Part shown: piece after piece, positions 8,597 through 16,530 of the stretch | How the letters are laid out: every line of letters starts with the position of its first letter | Position numbering within the stretch: the stretch's first letter is position 1 | The notes under the pieces: model-generated | Databases searched by the model: none | What the model was told of the DNA's origin: nothing | The model's input: only the letters and a program-made list of their open reading frames with translations | Source of the DNA: Pseudoalteromonas luteoviolacea DSM 6061 | GTDB lineage: Bacteria > Pseudomonadota > Gammaproteobacteria > Enterobacterales > Alteromonadaceae | Direction: 5' to 3' | Length of the DNA stretch: 64,000 nucleotides | Assembly: GCF_001625655.1 (NCBI RefSeq) | Contig: NZ_AUYB01000082.1 | Coordinates: 124,001-188,000, forward strand | Translations under genes and position numbers: made by a program

Positions 8597-9586
8597 TTAG
8601 CGTACAGCGCAAACAGCAAGAAGGCTTTTGTCGTTCAATTCAATATCTCTGTAAAGCCAATTTCTTCTTATTACTCTAACCCCAATAGCAAGCAATATCC
8701 GTCTGGGGTATTTGAGCAGTAACCATTTAGCAAGACTGATAACATAATGCCTTTCAGCTAACGACCTCTGCTCAAAGGCGATTTTAGTTTTAATTAGTTC
8801 CCGTTCAGGTTGACCACACAAGTTACATATATAACTCTGTAAGTCTGGCGCTAGGCTTTTAGAGACGATCAAACGACATAATTGATGTAGCAATATCAGC
8901 CTATCAAAATCAAACTTCCCGCAGTTAACAAATTGCCTGTCTATCGCTCTTAATTGTGCTGCCCAGCGTTCAAAAAGCACTTTGTTCCAAAAGCGTACAT
9001 GATGGTTTGGAGATTGCCGTAAATCAAAGCCACACTTCCAACAACAAGCCATGTTCGCGTCTTTGTATATCCCGGGCTTTCCAAGTTCGCAACGATGAAA
9101 GGAAACACTAGCGCCACACTCAATGCATCGGTCATGCATTATTATTTGGTGATAAGGACAAAAAGTATAAAAGCCGACTCGCCATGAAAGTCGATAGTAT
9201 GGTTCAGCCCCTTCAGCCAAGCATTGCGGGCAAAACTGCATACCATACCCGTTGTGAAGTCTGTGTTTAATTACTAATGGGCAGAGCCATCTAAGCTGGC
9301 CCGATAATGTAAGTTCGGGAAACAGACGTCCTTCAAAAAGTGAAAGCATGTGCTTTTCTAACTCTTCGCAGCTCACGCTCACTTTTTCGCTTATTTTACC
9401 CAACAGCCACTGTGGTATATGCCTATCAATGTCTCTGTTCCACAGTTGATAATTTGAGCCAAATTCTAGTCGGCAAAACGTTTGAAGTTTTAATCCATTG
9501 CTATGGGCACACCTGACTAGCCAAGAAGAAAGGCACTCTCCGTTATGAGGTTTGGGGTGCGCAGGCCATAACTTACCTGACAGCAT
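8597..9586 (-). CDS. tniQ: TniQ/TnsD-family target-selection protein
   Basis: 329 residues. It opens with the TniQ-type WPAHPKPHNGECLSSWLVR segment and carries several zinc-binding Cys pairs (CPQC near residue 115, then CPYH, CIEC and CCWKC), the hallmarks of TniQ. TniQ/TnsD proteins choose the target site and pass it to the TnsC ATPase. It is much shorter than Tn7 TnsD (508 residues), like the TniQ of Tn5053/Tn6022-like and CRISPR-associated elements. Its ATG directly follows the tnsC stop. No second TnsD-like gene is seen, so this would be the only target selector, and what it recognises is unknown. Confidence 0.88.
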   Translation of the reverse strand: MLSGKLWPAHPKPHNGECLSSWLVRCAHSNGLKLQTFCRLEFGSNYQLWNRDIDRHIPQWLLGKISEKVSVSCEELEKHMLSLFEGRLFPELTLSGQLRWLCPLVIKHRLHNGYGMQFCPQCLAEGAEPYYRLSWRVGFYTFCPYHQIIMHDRCIECGASVSFHRCELGKPGIYKDANMACCWKCGFDLRQSPNHHVRFWNKVLFERWAAQLRAIDRQFVNCGKFDFDRLILLHQLCRLIVSKSLAPDLQSYICNLCGQPERELIKTKIAFEQRSLAERHYVISLAKWLLLKYPRRILLAIGVRVIRRNWLYRDIELNDKSLLAVCAVR

Positions 9587-10489
9587 TTACGATACGCCAT
9601 CTAGTCTACGCTTCCTTGCTGAGGGTGTGGTCCAATCCAACTTATCCAACACTTTCAAAGTGATTTGTTCTGATTTATTTTCAATCGCATAAACAGCCGC
9701 GTTATTCAATATTTTACTTAGCTCTCCGATATACCCCTCCGACATAGCAAATAAACGAGATGCTAGTTTATGCTCGTGAAGTACCGATGGCTTTTTGAGT
9801 GGCAACATCCTCTCAAAGCTCGCTAATAGCCTTAAATATTCATTATCAAATTCCCATCTAGAAAGCATCACGGGTTCAAACCGATTGGCTAATTGCGGAT
9901 CTGTTTGCAGTGCTCTAAATGCATCCTTGGTTCCTACCCCAACTATTGTAATTTGAAGCTCATTGCCCAAATATTTGAGTACATTTAAAAAAGCCCGTTG
10001 GCGATTAGTATTCCCCGCTAGAATATGATGAATTTCGTCAATCACTAATATCTTTAACCCAACATATCTAAGCAGTTTAATGACTTGAAACTGCTTTTTA
10101 TCGACTCGCTCACTCGGTTTATAAGGTGCAAATAGCAATTCTAAAATCGAGTTATAAAAGCGGCCTTCGTCAGGAACAGGCGGTGCTTGAACAAACATAA
10201 CAGGTGCCAATACCCCATCACCTTCGGGGTTGTCTTCGGCTGGGTGGTTTCGACAAAACTTTTTCACCAACATAGTTTTGCCATTATTAGTATCACCCAC
10301 GATGAGTAAGTTGGGCATTCTTTCTGTTCGAGGATGTACCAGCAAATCCTCAAGCTTGTTTAATATGTTTTTCGCTTTGGAATAACCAATCCAGCGGTCT
10401 GAACGTATTTTTTCAATCCTGTAAGCATCATCTAAAGAGAGCATTCCTTTGGCACTGTCATTTAAGTGACTAAAATCGCTCATGACCAT
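9587..10489 (-). CDS. tnsC: TnsC/TniB-like AAA+ ATPase of transposon
   Basis: 300 residues. Walker A GDTNNGKT is at residues 65-72 and Walker B ILVIDEIHH has Asp150/Glu151, followed by sensor-type segments, as in TnsC/TniB regulators of Tn7-like transposition. TnsC forms ATP-dependent filaments on target DNA and recruits the TnsB transposase. It overlaps tnsB by 10 bp and abuts tniQ. The start could be the first ATG or the third codon (10483); the protein is nearly the same either way. Confidence 0.9.
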   Translation of the reverse strand: MVMSDFSHLNDSAKGMLSLDDAYRIEKIRSDRWIGYSKAKNILNKLEDLLVHPRTERMPNLLIVGDTNNGKTMLVKKFCRNHPAEDNPEGDGVLAPVMFVQAPPVPDEGRFYNSILELLFAPYKPSERVDKKQFQVIKLLRYVGLKILVIDEIHHILAGNTNRQRAFLNVLKYLGNELQITIVGVGTKDAFRALQTDPQLANRFEPVMLSRWEFDNEYLRLLASFERMLPLKKPSVLHEHKLASRLFAMSEGYIGELSKILNNAAVYAIENKSEQITLKVLDKLDWTTPSARKRRLDGVS

Positions 10490-12339
10490 TCATCCATATC
10501 ATCAAAGGGTTCAATATCTAGAGTTGGAACTGCTAGTTCGCTTGGTTGCTCCTGAATTGCTGGCATTGGGTTAGGCTTTTCTGCTTGGGTATGATTCTTT
10601 CGTCTCTGCCGTGATCGCTTTGCAGCTTTAGTTTTGTTAACTGCTTCCTGTTCTAGCTCTCGCATTCGCTCGTATGCCTCAAAAATCGTGTGTTCATTGA
10701 TTTTGCCACCGGATTCTTCAACGCGCTTAAGGGCTTCTCGTAACTCCCAAATACTTATTGCTGGATGAGAGGTATCTCGGTAAGGAATTTGGTAATAAGA
10801 CTTGAGCTCTGGGTCAAAAAACCAAATTAGGCTAATATCTCTGGGATCACGACGCACCATAAACTTACGCTTTCTCTTTGCATCTTGCGGATCAATCGCA
10901 TTTATCCAAGGTCTTAAAACATCGTGGTAATAATAAATTTTATCTATCACAATGCCGTAATCTTGCACTGTGCGCATTTCAAAAGGCATTAGATCCAGCT
11001 TAAGCTTTTCTTCATCTATTATTTTTGCTGGCAAACCTCTGCCTGGCATTTCACTATCGCCCAGTATTCCTTGCTTATATCGAGCGAGTGGTGCCATACC
11101 TAACATTGAATGCTTCTTTTGGTGATATACATTAACAATGTAATCCGCAAGCCACTTTTCAAATTCAGATAGCGTTAAAGCTGCTGCTTTTTCTGAGTCA
11201 TAATCACCTTTCTCTTTTGGATTTGCGAATGTAGAACCGGGTAAAGCGTGAACTTCTTTCGATAATGTGCCTAAAGCTCTTTCAACATGGGCTCCATAAT
11301 TAGGTCTTGCTACCGGCCTCCACTCCAAATCCATCGAGTACTGACTACAAGCTCGTTTTAGCATGTTGCCCCTGAACTCTTTTGCATTGTCCGCGTGAAT
11401 TTTGTCTGGTAACCCCCAAACAGGCCATTCTCCACTAACACCGAGTTTTGCTAACCATCTTTCTTTTGGCAAAATTGAGTGTGCGAGACATAACCCCGTT
11501 GTCATTGCACTCGGGGGATCAAACGATATATAAAACCCAGTCACCAATCTACTAAACACATCAAATGATAAAGTGATCCAAGGTCTTCCTATCGGCGCTC
11601 GGTAGTGATCATCCACTAAAATGATGTCTAGCTTTGTGTGGTCTATTTGCACCACAGCAAGTGGCCAATCCGCGCCAGGGAATTTACCCTCTATAGGTTT
11701 AAAGTCATTGTCTGATTTTTTACGTCCATGTCGCTTTCTTGACACTAGCTCTAGTGGTAACGCTTTAACTCGGTTCCTAACTGTATTGTCATGAGGTGGC
11801 GTAAGCCCTCTTTTTAAACATTGGGCTTTTACGGCATCAATAACCTTTCGAACAATTTTCTTCTGTTTGGTGAGGTATTCTGTTGCTATTGCTTCTTTAA
11901 TTATCTCTTCTACTATTTGGTCGCCTTTAGTCGCTCCTTTATCACTTCTGGTCTTTGGTAACAACGAGGTAAGTAACCCTGAATCTTCATACAAGCGAAG
12001 CCATAAGTATACTGTATTCACATGTAAGTCATGCGCTTGAGCTCTTTCAATAACGTGGTTTCTCGTACGCCCACCTTTATTAACCAACGGCTTGATGATC
12101 TTGTATCTTTTATTGGCAACTTGCCATGCTTCTTCTGAAATAAGCATGAGCTCTTCGTCGCATTTGCGAGGTTCGACTTCAAGCGGAGGCTGCAATGATT
12201 CAGCTTTAGTTTCTAACGTTTCACCCGTTGACTCATCCACTAATACCACTTTAGACAGATTAAACACTTCAGCAATACGGTAGTTTTTACCTTCCCTTGA
12301 GACCTTTTTCCCTAGTTCTAATGATAACGACTTATTCAC
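10480..12339 (-). CDS. tnsB: TnsB/TniA-like DDE transposase
   Basis: 619 residues. An N-terminal HTH region (about 80-200) binds transposon ends. The rve/RNase H-like core has catalytic Asp233 (in QIDHT), Asp317 (in HADNAKEF) and Glu353 (in GAHVERALG), all present, followed by a beta-barrel and a Lys/Arg-rich C-terminus like those that contact TnsC. In Tn7-like elements TnsB makes the 3' strand cuts and joins them to the target. The gene lies 4 bp after tnsA and overlaps tnsC. It appears intact. Confidence 0.92.
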   Translation of the reverse strand: MNKSLSLELGKKVSREGKNYRIAEVFNLSKVVLVDESTGETLETKAESLQPPLEVEPRKCDEELMLISEEAWQVANKRYKIIKPLVNKGGRTRNHVIERAQAHDLHVNTVYLWLRLYEDSGLLTSLLPKTRSDKGATKGDQIVEEIIKEAIATEYLTKQKKIVRKVIDAVKAQCLKRGLTPPHDNTVRNRVKALPLELVSRKRHGRKKSDNDFKPIEGKFPGADWPLAVVQIDHTKLDIILVDDHYRAPIGRPWITLSFDVFSRLVTGFYISFDPPSAMTTGLCLAHSILPKERWLAKLGVSGEWPVWGLPDKIHADNAKEFRGNMLKRACSQYSMDLEWRPVARPNYGAHVERALGTLSKEVHALPGSTFANPKEKGDYDSEKAAALTLSEFEKWLADYIVNVYHQKKHSMLGMAPLARYKQGILGDSEMPGRGLPAKIIDEEKLKLDLMPFEMRTVQDYGIVIDKIYYYHDVLRPWINAIDPQDAKRKRKFMVRRDPRDISLIWFFDPELKSYYQIPYRDTSHPAISIWELREALKRVEESGGKINEHTIFEAYERMRELEQEAVNKTKAAKRSRQRRKNHTQAEKPNPMPAIQEQPSELAVPTLDIEPFDDMDEWS

Positions 12340-12343
12340 TTCA

Positions 12344-12979
12344 TCAGCTCCAGATTTCTTGTGTCATGGTGATCTTTTGATTCAGGTTCATGCCAATTTG
12401 GCCCGTTCCAATCAGATACCACAAAGTTGGTAACAACCTGGCTTGATTCCAAGGATCAGAGTATATCTTTTCAAGTAGTTCTGTCGGAGTTGTACGCCCA
12501 AGCGTTTTTAAATTTCCAACTAGCAACGCCATATCTGCTTCTTCACTGGCACCTTGTCTTATAAAAGGAAGAAGGAACTTAACTGACTCCAGATAAGGCG
12601 TTCTAATTTCCTTTTCAGTGACTATTTTAAACTTCCACTGATTTTCCTTTGCATATTTAATTGCCATGCGGAACTTTGGCCGAAGCTTGCCCCAATTCTC
12701 CTTGAGTTCACTTCTATACTTTACTTCATATAAAGTGGGCTTTTCACCTTGCCTGAAAGCAAGTACATCAGGCGTATAACTACGTCGCTTGTCTTCATTA
12801 TTTAGACAAATAATTTTAACTGGCTGAACCTCAAACCGGCTTATGTGTTTGTCGAATTCAAGAAGACTTATAAAGTCTCGCTCCAGTGTTGACTCAAACA
12901 TTGCTTGCCCATCAGCTTTACTGTGCGCAGCTATTCCTGTCACATTGCGATAGTTTTTTGGGATGGTTCTTACAGGCAT
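12344..12979 (-). CDS. tnsA: TnsA-like endonuclease of Tn7-like transposon
   Basis: 211 residues. The N-terminal nuclease domain has the TnsA pattern: an early ESTLERDF segment with candidate catalytic Glu, Asp71 in YTPDVL, and EVK (Glu85-Lys87) in place of QxK. The C-terminal half resembles the helical TnsA domain that binds TnsC. TnsA makes the 5' strand cuts, allowing cut-and-paste movement, and distinguishes true Tn7-like elements from TniA/TniB elements that replicate. It overlaps the preceding DUF2971 gene by 10 bp. Confidence 0.9.
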   Translation of the reverse strand: MPVRTIPKNYRNVTGIAAHSKADGQAMFESTLERDFISLLEFDKHISRFEVQPVKIICLNNEDKRRSYTPDVLAFRQGEKPTLYEVKYRSELKENWGKLRPKFRMAIKYAKENQWKFKIVTEKEIRTPYLESVKFLLPFIRQGASEEADMALLVGNLKTLGRTTPTELLEKIYSDPWNQARLLPTLWYLIGTGQIGMNLNQKITMTQEIWS

Positions 12980-13692
12980 GCGAAGCCCTTTCTTTTATCA
13001 ATTCTGCTGAACTCAAGTGCAAAACGATGTTCTGCTTTTTTAGCTTGAAAGATTAATACATGCTTCCATTGAGGCAGGCTAAGCATATCATATACTTTTG
13101 CTTTATCTTGTTCAGATGTTTTCAAACCGAATGAAACTGATTGAATTGATTGAGCGGAAATATCTTTTAAGCCAAACTCTTGTGATATTAGTCTAGTCTC
13201 ACGTTCATATCTCCAGTACGAGTATTTCGTTGTTAAAAGAGGAGTAATGACAGCTTCGAGCAGGTTTCCAGAGTTCAACTTCATGCAATCTGGAATACTA
13301 TGTAAAGGATGTTTTGACTGATAAATGACGTCTTCGACTGAAACATTTGGTAAAGCACTCAACAAAACGTTCCTATTGAAGCCAATACAAATACCTTTAT
13401 GGCTATTTGCATAATGAGACCACATAAGCTGGTTTTTCTTGGCTCTGCAAAAGCAACAGATGCCTATATTTGTTAACTTTTTCTTCAGCTGCTTACTCAA
13501 TATGTCTGTTGAGGCCCTGTTAGCAACTCTTTTTTGCGATAGTACTTCATTTACCGTTCTTTCATATTCCATTTGGCAATCAAAGGGATCATTAAACTGT
13601 TCAGGTGTGGAAAAATGAATCTGCTGGTTCTTAAACTCACTTAAAAAGTGATTTTTCTCTGGATCAGAATAGCGAAACAACACATTCTTCAA
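12970..13692 (-). CDS. DUF2971-family protein, first gene of the tns operon
   Basis: 240 residues with the DUF2971 features: a FSTPEQFNDPFDC-type segment near residue 30, a QLMWSHYANSHKGICIGF segment near residues 85-105 and a C-terminal YERETRLI-type segment. The function of the family is not established, but members are often found in mobile and defence regions. The start is TTG with AAGGA about 8 nt upstream. It overlaps tnsA by 10 bp and so is in the tns operon, between tnsA and the presumed right end of the element, which is an unusual place for cargo. Confidence 0.8.
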   Translation of the reverse strand: MKNVLFRYSDPEKNHFLSEFKNQQIHFSTPEQFNDPFDCQMEYERTVNEVLSQKRVANRASTDILSKQLKKKLTNIGICCFCRAKKNQLMWSHYANSHKGICIGFNRNVLLSALPNVSVEDVIYQSKHPLHSIPDCMKLNSGNLLEAVITPLLTTKYSYWRYERETRLISQEFGLKDISAQSIQSVSFGLKTSEQDKAKVYDMLSLPQWKHVLIFQAKKAEHRFALEFSRIDKRKGFACL

Positions 13693-13756
13693 AACATAAA
13701 TCCTTCTCTATTACTCTGTTTTTTAATAACTATTTAAAATCACAATGCATTATTCC

Positions 13757-13860
13757 AGTACAAAATAGCAGTGTAGTTATCGAAATTTTTTATACCTTAC
13801 TCTCTAATAGTAGCCTATAGCGATGTAATTTCGACTCTAGATTGGAGTATTAGTACAAAA
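13757..13860. repeat. Candidate right-end repeats of the Tn7-like element
   Basis: Between the last tns-operon gene and the terminator of the next gene are two imperfect copies of a ~19-bp motif, ATAGC..TGTA.TT.TCGA, at 13765-13783 and 13817-13834, in the same orientation, plus two copies of AGTACAAAA at 13757 and 13852. Repeated TnsB sites are expected at this place. An inward minus-strand reading from 13857 begins TGTACTAATAC, consistent with the TGT terminus of the family. The exact end and target duplication cannot be fixed without the left end. Confidence 0.35.
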
Positions 13861-13911
13861 AAGAGATGGAACTCACAGAAGTCAAGTAGACTTATATCCG
13901 CTGCAGTAATG

Positions 13912-13942
13912 AAAAAGCAAGCTCATACAGCTTGCTTTTTTT
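13912..13942 (-). terminator. Intrinsic terminator (both strands have T-runs)
   Basis: AAAAGCAAGC and GCTTGCTTTT form a 10-bp stem with a 7-nt loop, flanked by A and T runs. It lies just after the stop of the minus-strand secreted-protein gene and would also stop plus-strand transcription. Confidence 0.8.
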
Positions 13943-13956
13943 GTTTATAAACATCT

Positions 13957-14736
13957 CTACTTAATAATTACCTGATCTTCCCATGTGTGGATCAAGGTTG
14001 GATTAGTTAAATTAAAAACCTTTACCACCATAGTTTTACCCGCCGCATTTTCACATTCAATAATTTGATAAAGCACAGGTTGGGCAGGATTCATTACGAC
14101 TTCATTCTTAATGAACACATCAGAGTGGAATGGCCCCTTTCTGTCCTCTCCATTAAATAACCCTAGAGATACGCCACGGTTTGCTAAAGTGGTACAGTAG
14201 GACTGGGTATTCTGGTTATTTACTGTTATTTTGCTCTTAATACTGTACGCCGAATGATAGCCAAACGAATAGGGTTGATAAATAAACTCCCCAGCGGGTT
14301 CTAATGAAATTTGCCAGTCAACAATTGGCGCCCCAGGAATATTTACGAATACGTTGTACCCTATACCACTTTCATCTCTACAGTTAATATGTACTGATTT
14401 GGAGTCCAGTAGAGAAGATTCATCATTTAAATCTGCATCTAAAAGGAGCATTGTGTTACTTTGGGTATCCGCAACTATATTAACGTAACTCAGGTGTGCA
14501 TTCGTTTTATTAGAGTAGACATTTGCAAAACTACAAACACTTTGTTCATTTCGCAGCTGTACGTTAATAGTCAGCTTATGGGCCCTATCGCTGGTAATGA
14601 GCGCTGATTGTACTGGGCCATATGCATAGTTTGTTACACGCTCAAATCCATCTACATCGGCAATATTCTGATCCAATGCAAGTACATTTAAACTTGGCAA
14701 TAAAACAGCAAAGAGAGAAGCTTTTAAATAGTTCAT
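13957..14736 (-). CDS. Secreted protein of unknown function
   Basis: 259 residues from the ATG at 14736, which has AGGA at good spacing; the ATG at 14742 is too close to that site. A signal peptide occupies residues 1-20 (LFAVLLPSLNVLA, cleavage near ALA). The mature part is beta-rich with four cysteines, enough for two disulfides, and a repeated layout of two similar halves, each with a Pro-containing IVDWQIS or LIHTWE-like end. No family recognised. It has its own terminator. Likely periplasmic or extracellular; role unknown. Confidence 0.7.
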   Translation of the reverse strand: MNYLKASLFAVLLPSLNVLALDQNIADVDGFERVTNYAYGPVQSALITSDRAHKLTINVQLRNEQSVCSFANVYSNKTNAHLSYVNIVADTQSNTMLLLDADLNDESSLLDSKSVHINCRDESGIGYNVFVNIPGAPIVDWQISLEPAGEFIYQPYSFGYHSAYSIKSKITVNNQNTQSYCTTLANRGVSLGLFNGEDRKGPFHSDVFIKNEVVMNPAQPVLYQIIECENAAGKTMVVKVFNLTNPTLIHTWEDQVIIK

Positions 14737-15167
14737 ATCCATTTCCTTTCGCAGTGGTGTTAGTCAGTGAACATGTAGTAACGGTTCACATCAGCAATTA
14801 ATGAGCAAACTAGCACTCGGTAACCCATGCTGCAAAAGTCATAAATCATCACATTAAAATTAATAATATGTACTGAGTTTCTATTTAAATCATAAACTTA
14901 AAAAATAAATTCCGAATTTAATAAGGTCGCCAAAACAAATCATTATGGCCAATCATAATATCCAAATATAAGCCCGTAATCCCCTATTTAAAGCTCCGAT
15001 AAAGGTAATATAAATAAGCAGGATAAGCACAGCCTTTGGTCGTTAGCGAGTCCGTATTGTATTTTACAGGCATTGACATCCTCTATCATAATTCACTTTA
15101 TTACGCACTTTTAAAAAAGTGCGCAATACGTTGAACTTGGTTCATGACAATCTCATTGTTTAAAAAA
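14737..15167. other. 430-bp non-coding region
   Basis: AT-rich upstream region of the secreted-protein gene. It has a spaced inverted repeat GTGAAC/GTTCAC (14767-14772 and 14784-14789) just upstream of the start, and the 20-bp palindrome at 15104-15123. No further gene or RNA was recognised. Confidence 0.5.
15104..15123 (-). terminator. 20-bp palindrome downstream of the XRE gene
   Basis: CGCACTTTT, AA, AAAAGTGCG is a perfect 9-bp dyad with a 2-nt centre. The two-base centre argues against a normal hairpin loop, though the inner A/T bases can open. It also contains a copy of the TTACGCA motif (15101-15107) repeated in the XRE/S24 intergenic region, so it may be an operator instead of a terminator. 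Confidence 0.4.
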
Positions 15168-15506
15168 CTACGCAACTAGCTCGGGATTATTTCGAACACC
15201 CTCTATGGCTTGAGTGATATTCATCAAATACACATCTTCAATAAGTGAGATCACATCATTCCAGCGCGGATTATATTCATTATTTTCCCAACGCCTTAAG
15301 GTACGCTCTTCAATTCCATAACAGGCTGCCGATTCGGCTTGTGTATATCCACGACACTTACGAGCATACTTTAGCAACTGTGCGCCTTTCGGAGTGCGGA
15401 CAAGTTCAGTTGGTGTTGTATTCAAATCTGGACTTTGCTGAGTTGTTACTAAATTTTGCGACAGTCTTGCTTTTATCTGAGCATTAAAGATTGATTGTTT
15501 GGCCAT
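15168..15506 (-). CDS. XRE-type HTH regulator
   Basis: 112 residues from the ATG at 15506, preceded by AAGGA; the longer frame starts at a TTG (15533) inside an operator-like repeat. The HTH is near residues 55-95: GYTQAESAACYGIEERTLRRWE followed by YNPRW, the XRE/Cro pattern. The N-terminal 45 residues are polar and probably disordered. It is divergent from an S24-type repressor, with a 270-bp intergenic region full of TTACGCA copies, the layout of a phage-like two-repressor switch. No structural phage genes are near. Confidence 0.8.
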   Translation of the reverse strand: MAKQSIFNAQIKARLSQNLVTTQQSPDLNTTPTELVRTPKGAQLLKYARKCRGYTQAESAACYGIEERTLRRWENNEYNPRWNDVISLIEDVYLMNITQAIEGVRNNPELVA

Positions 15507-15525
15507 TTCTGCTTTCCTTATTTTA

Positions 15526-15689
15526 TTACGCAAGTGAGTTCAATTGATGTTATGGGTACACAATTAATTGTTATAACTCACTGCTGTTAATACATCCTGA
15601 ATCAAAAAACATCAGTATGCGTAATTTTTTAAGAATTATAGAGCAATTTATTACGCACAACAACCGGTATTTTTTCTTTTTTTGCGTAA
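15526..15689. promoter_or_regulatory. Array of four TTACGCA operators
   Basis: TTACGCA or its complement TGCGTAA occurs at 15526 (+), 15618 (-), 15651 (+) and 15683 (-), in alternating orientation and mostly flanked by T or A tracts. The last three start 33 and 32 bp apart, about three helical turns; 15526 to 15618 is 92 bp. A fifth copy is at 15101. This is a likely cooperative operator array for one of the two divergent regulators. Confidence 0.6.
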
Positions 15690-15698
15690 AAAATTGCA

Positions 15699-15750
15699 TT
15701 GAGTTTATTTTTAAAGCTCTTTATAATGCATCTATTACTGTGTAATAGAT
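15699..15750 (+). promoter_or_regulatory. Promoter and dyad operator of the S24 repressor gene
   Basis: TTGAGT (15699-15704), a 17-bp spacer and TATAAT (15722-15727) form a strong sigma-70 promoter. ATCTATTA, CTGTG, TAATAGAT (15730-15750) is a perfect 8-bp dyad covering the expected transcription start, a place for autorepression. Confidence 0.65.
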
Positions 15751-15775
15751 GTGATGTAGGACTTATAAACCACTT

Positions 15776-16468
15776 ATGGACGGATCAAATACCTTAAATA
15801 GCTTATCTTCTCGGGTAGAACAAGCTATAAAACCGCATAGCATCAGAGCCTTTGCGTCAAAAATTGATGTCTCTGAAGGGACATTGCGTCGAATTTTAAA
15901 AGGCGAAGACCCCAAATTAAGCATAATCGAGCGGATCGCAGAAGAAGCCAGTGTCAGCTTACTGTGGCTTATTACTGGTGAAGATCAAGCTACAATGCCA
16001 GACTCGCAAGCTTCAATGCACCCAATTGTTAAGCTTGAAGAATTTAATGAGGCTTTTGTACTTGTGCCCGGATACCATGTATCAGTTAGTACCGGTCATG
16101 GCGCTTTCAATGGTCACACACAAATTGCAAGGCACCTCGCTTTTAGGAAAAAGTGGCTCGAATATAAAAATCTAGAAAAAAGCGAGCTTGCCGTTGTTTT
16201 TGCTAAAGGCGATTCAATGGAACCTACTATTCACAACAACAATACAATTTTGGTCGACTTGTCTGACAAAAAGCTCAGTGAAGGGCTCATTTATGTAGTT
16301 CGTTTGGGAGAGGAGCTGTATGCAAAACGCTTGCAGCAATATTTAGACGGTTCAGTGAGGCTGATTAGTGACAACAAAGAATACGTGGAGCAAGTTGTAA
16401 AACCAGATGAAATGGAACAATTAGAAATCATTGGTAAAGTTGTCTGGATAGGCAAAGATCTTACTTAG
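15776..16468 (+). CDS. S24/LexA-like phage-type repressor
   Basis: 230 residues. The N-terminal HTH (about 15-65) includes EGTLRRILKGE. The C-terminal peptidase S24 domain has Ser147 in GDSMEPTI and Lys184 in YAKRL, the catalytic dyad of CI/LexA-type self-cleaving repressors. The expected Ala-Gly or Cys-Gly cleavage site is not obvious: the corresponding stretch reads STGHGAFNG. It may be non-cleaving or cut at a GA site. It is divergent from the XRE gene, with its own promoter, dyad and terminator. A lone regulator pair suggests a remnant or satellite mobile element, or a host-adopted switch. Confidence 0.88.
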   Translation: MDGSNTLNSLSSRVEQAIKPHSIRAFASKIDVSEGTLRRILKGEDPKLSIIERIAEEASVSLLWLITGEDQATMPDSQASMHPIVKLEEFNEAFVLVPGYHVSVSTGHGAFNGHTQIARHLAFRKKWLEYKNLEKSELAVVFAKGDSMEPTIHNNNTILVDLSDKKLSEGLIYVVRLGEELYAKRLQQYLDGSVRLISDNKEYVEQVVKPDEMEQLEIIGKVVWIGKDLT

Positions 16469-16490
16469 GTGTGTTCTTAAATGGATAGCA

Positions 16491-16526
16491 CCTAGATGGG
16501 CCATTACACCCACCTAGGACTATTTT
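16491..16526 (+). terminator. Intrinsic terminator of the S24 gene
   Basis: CCTAGATGGG and CCCACCTAGG pair over 10 bp with one mismatch and an 8-nt loop, followed by ACTATTTTTT. It ends four bases before the stop of the convergent chitinase gene. Confidence 0.8.
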
Positions 16527-16530
16527 TTAA

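Noticed and set aside
15507..15533. TTG at 15533 as start of the XRE gene
   Set aside because: The start lies inside an operator-like TTACGCA repeat; ATG at 15506 has AAGGA upstream.
15101..15750. CRISPR array in the TTACGCA repeats
   Set aside because: Repeat is only 7 bp with uneven spacing; no cas genes near.
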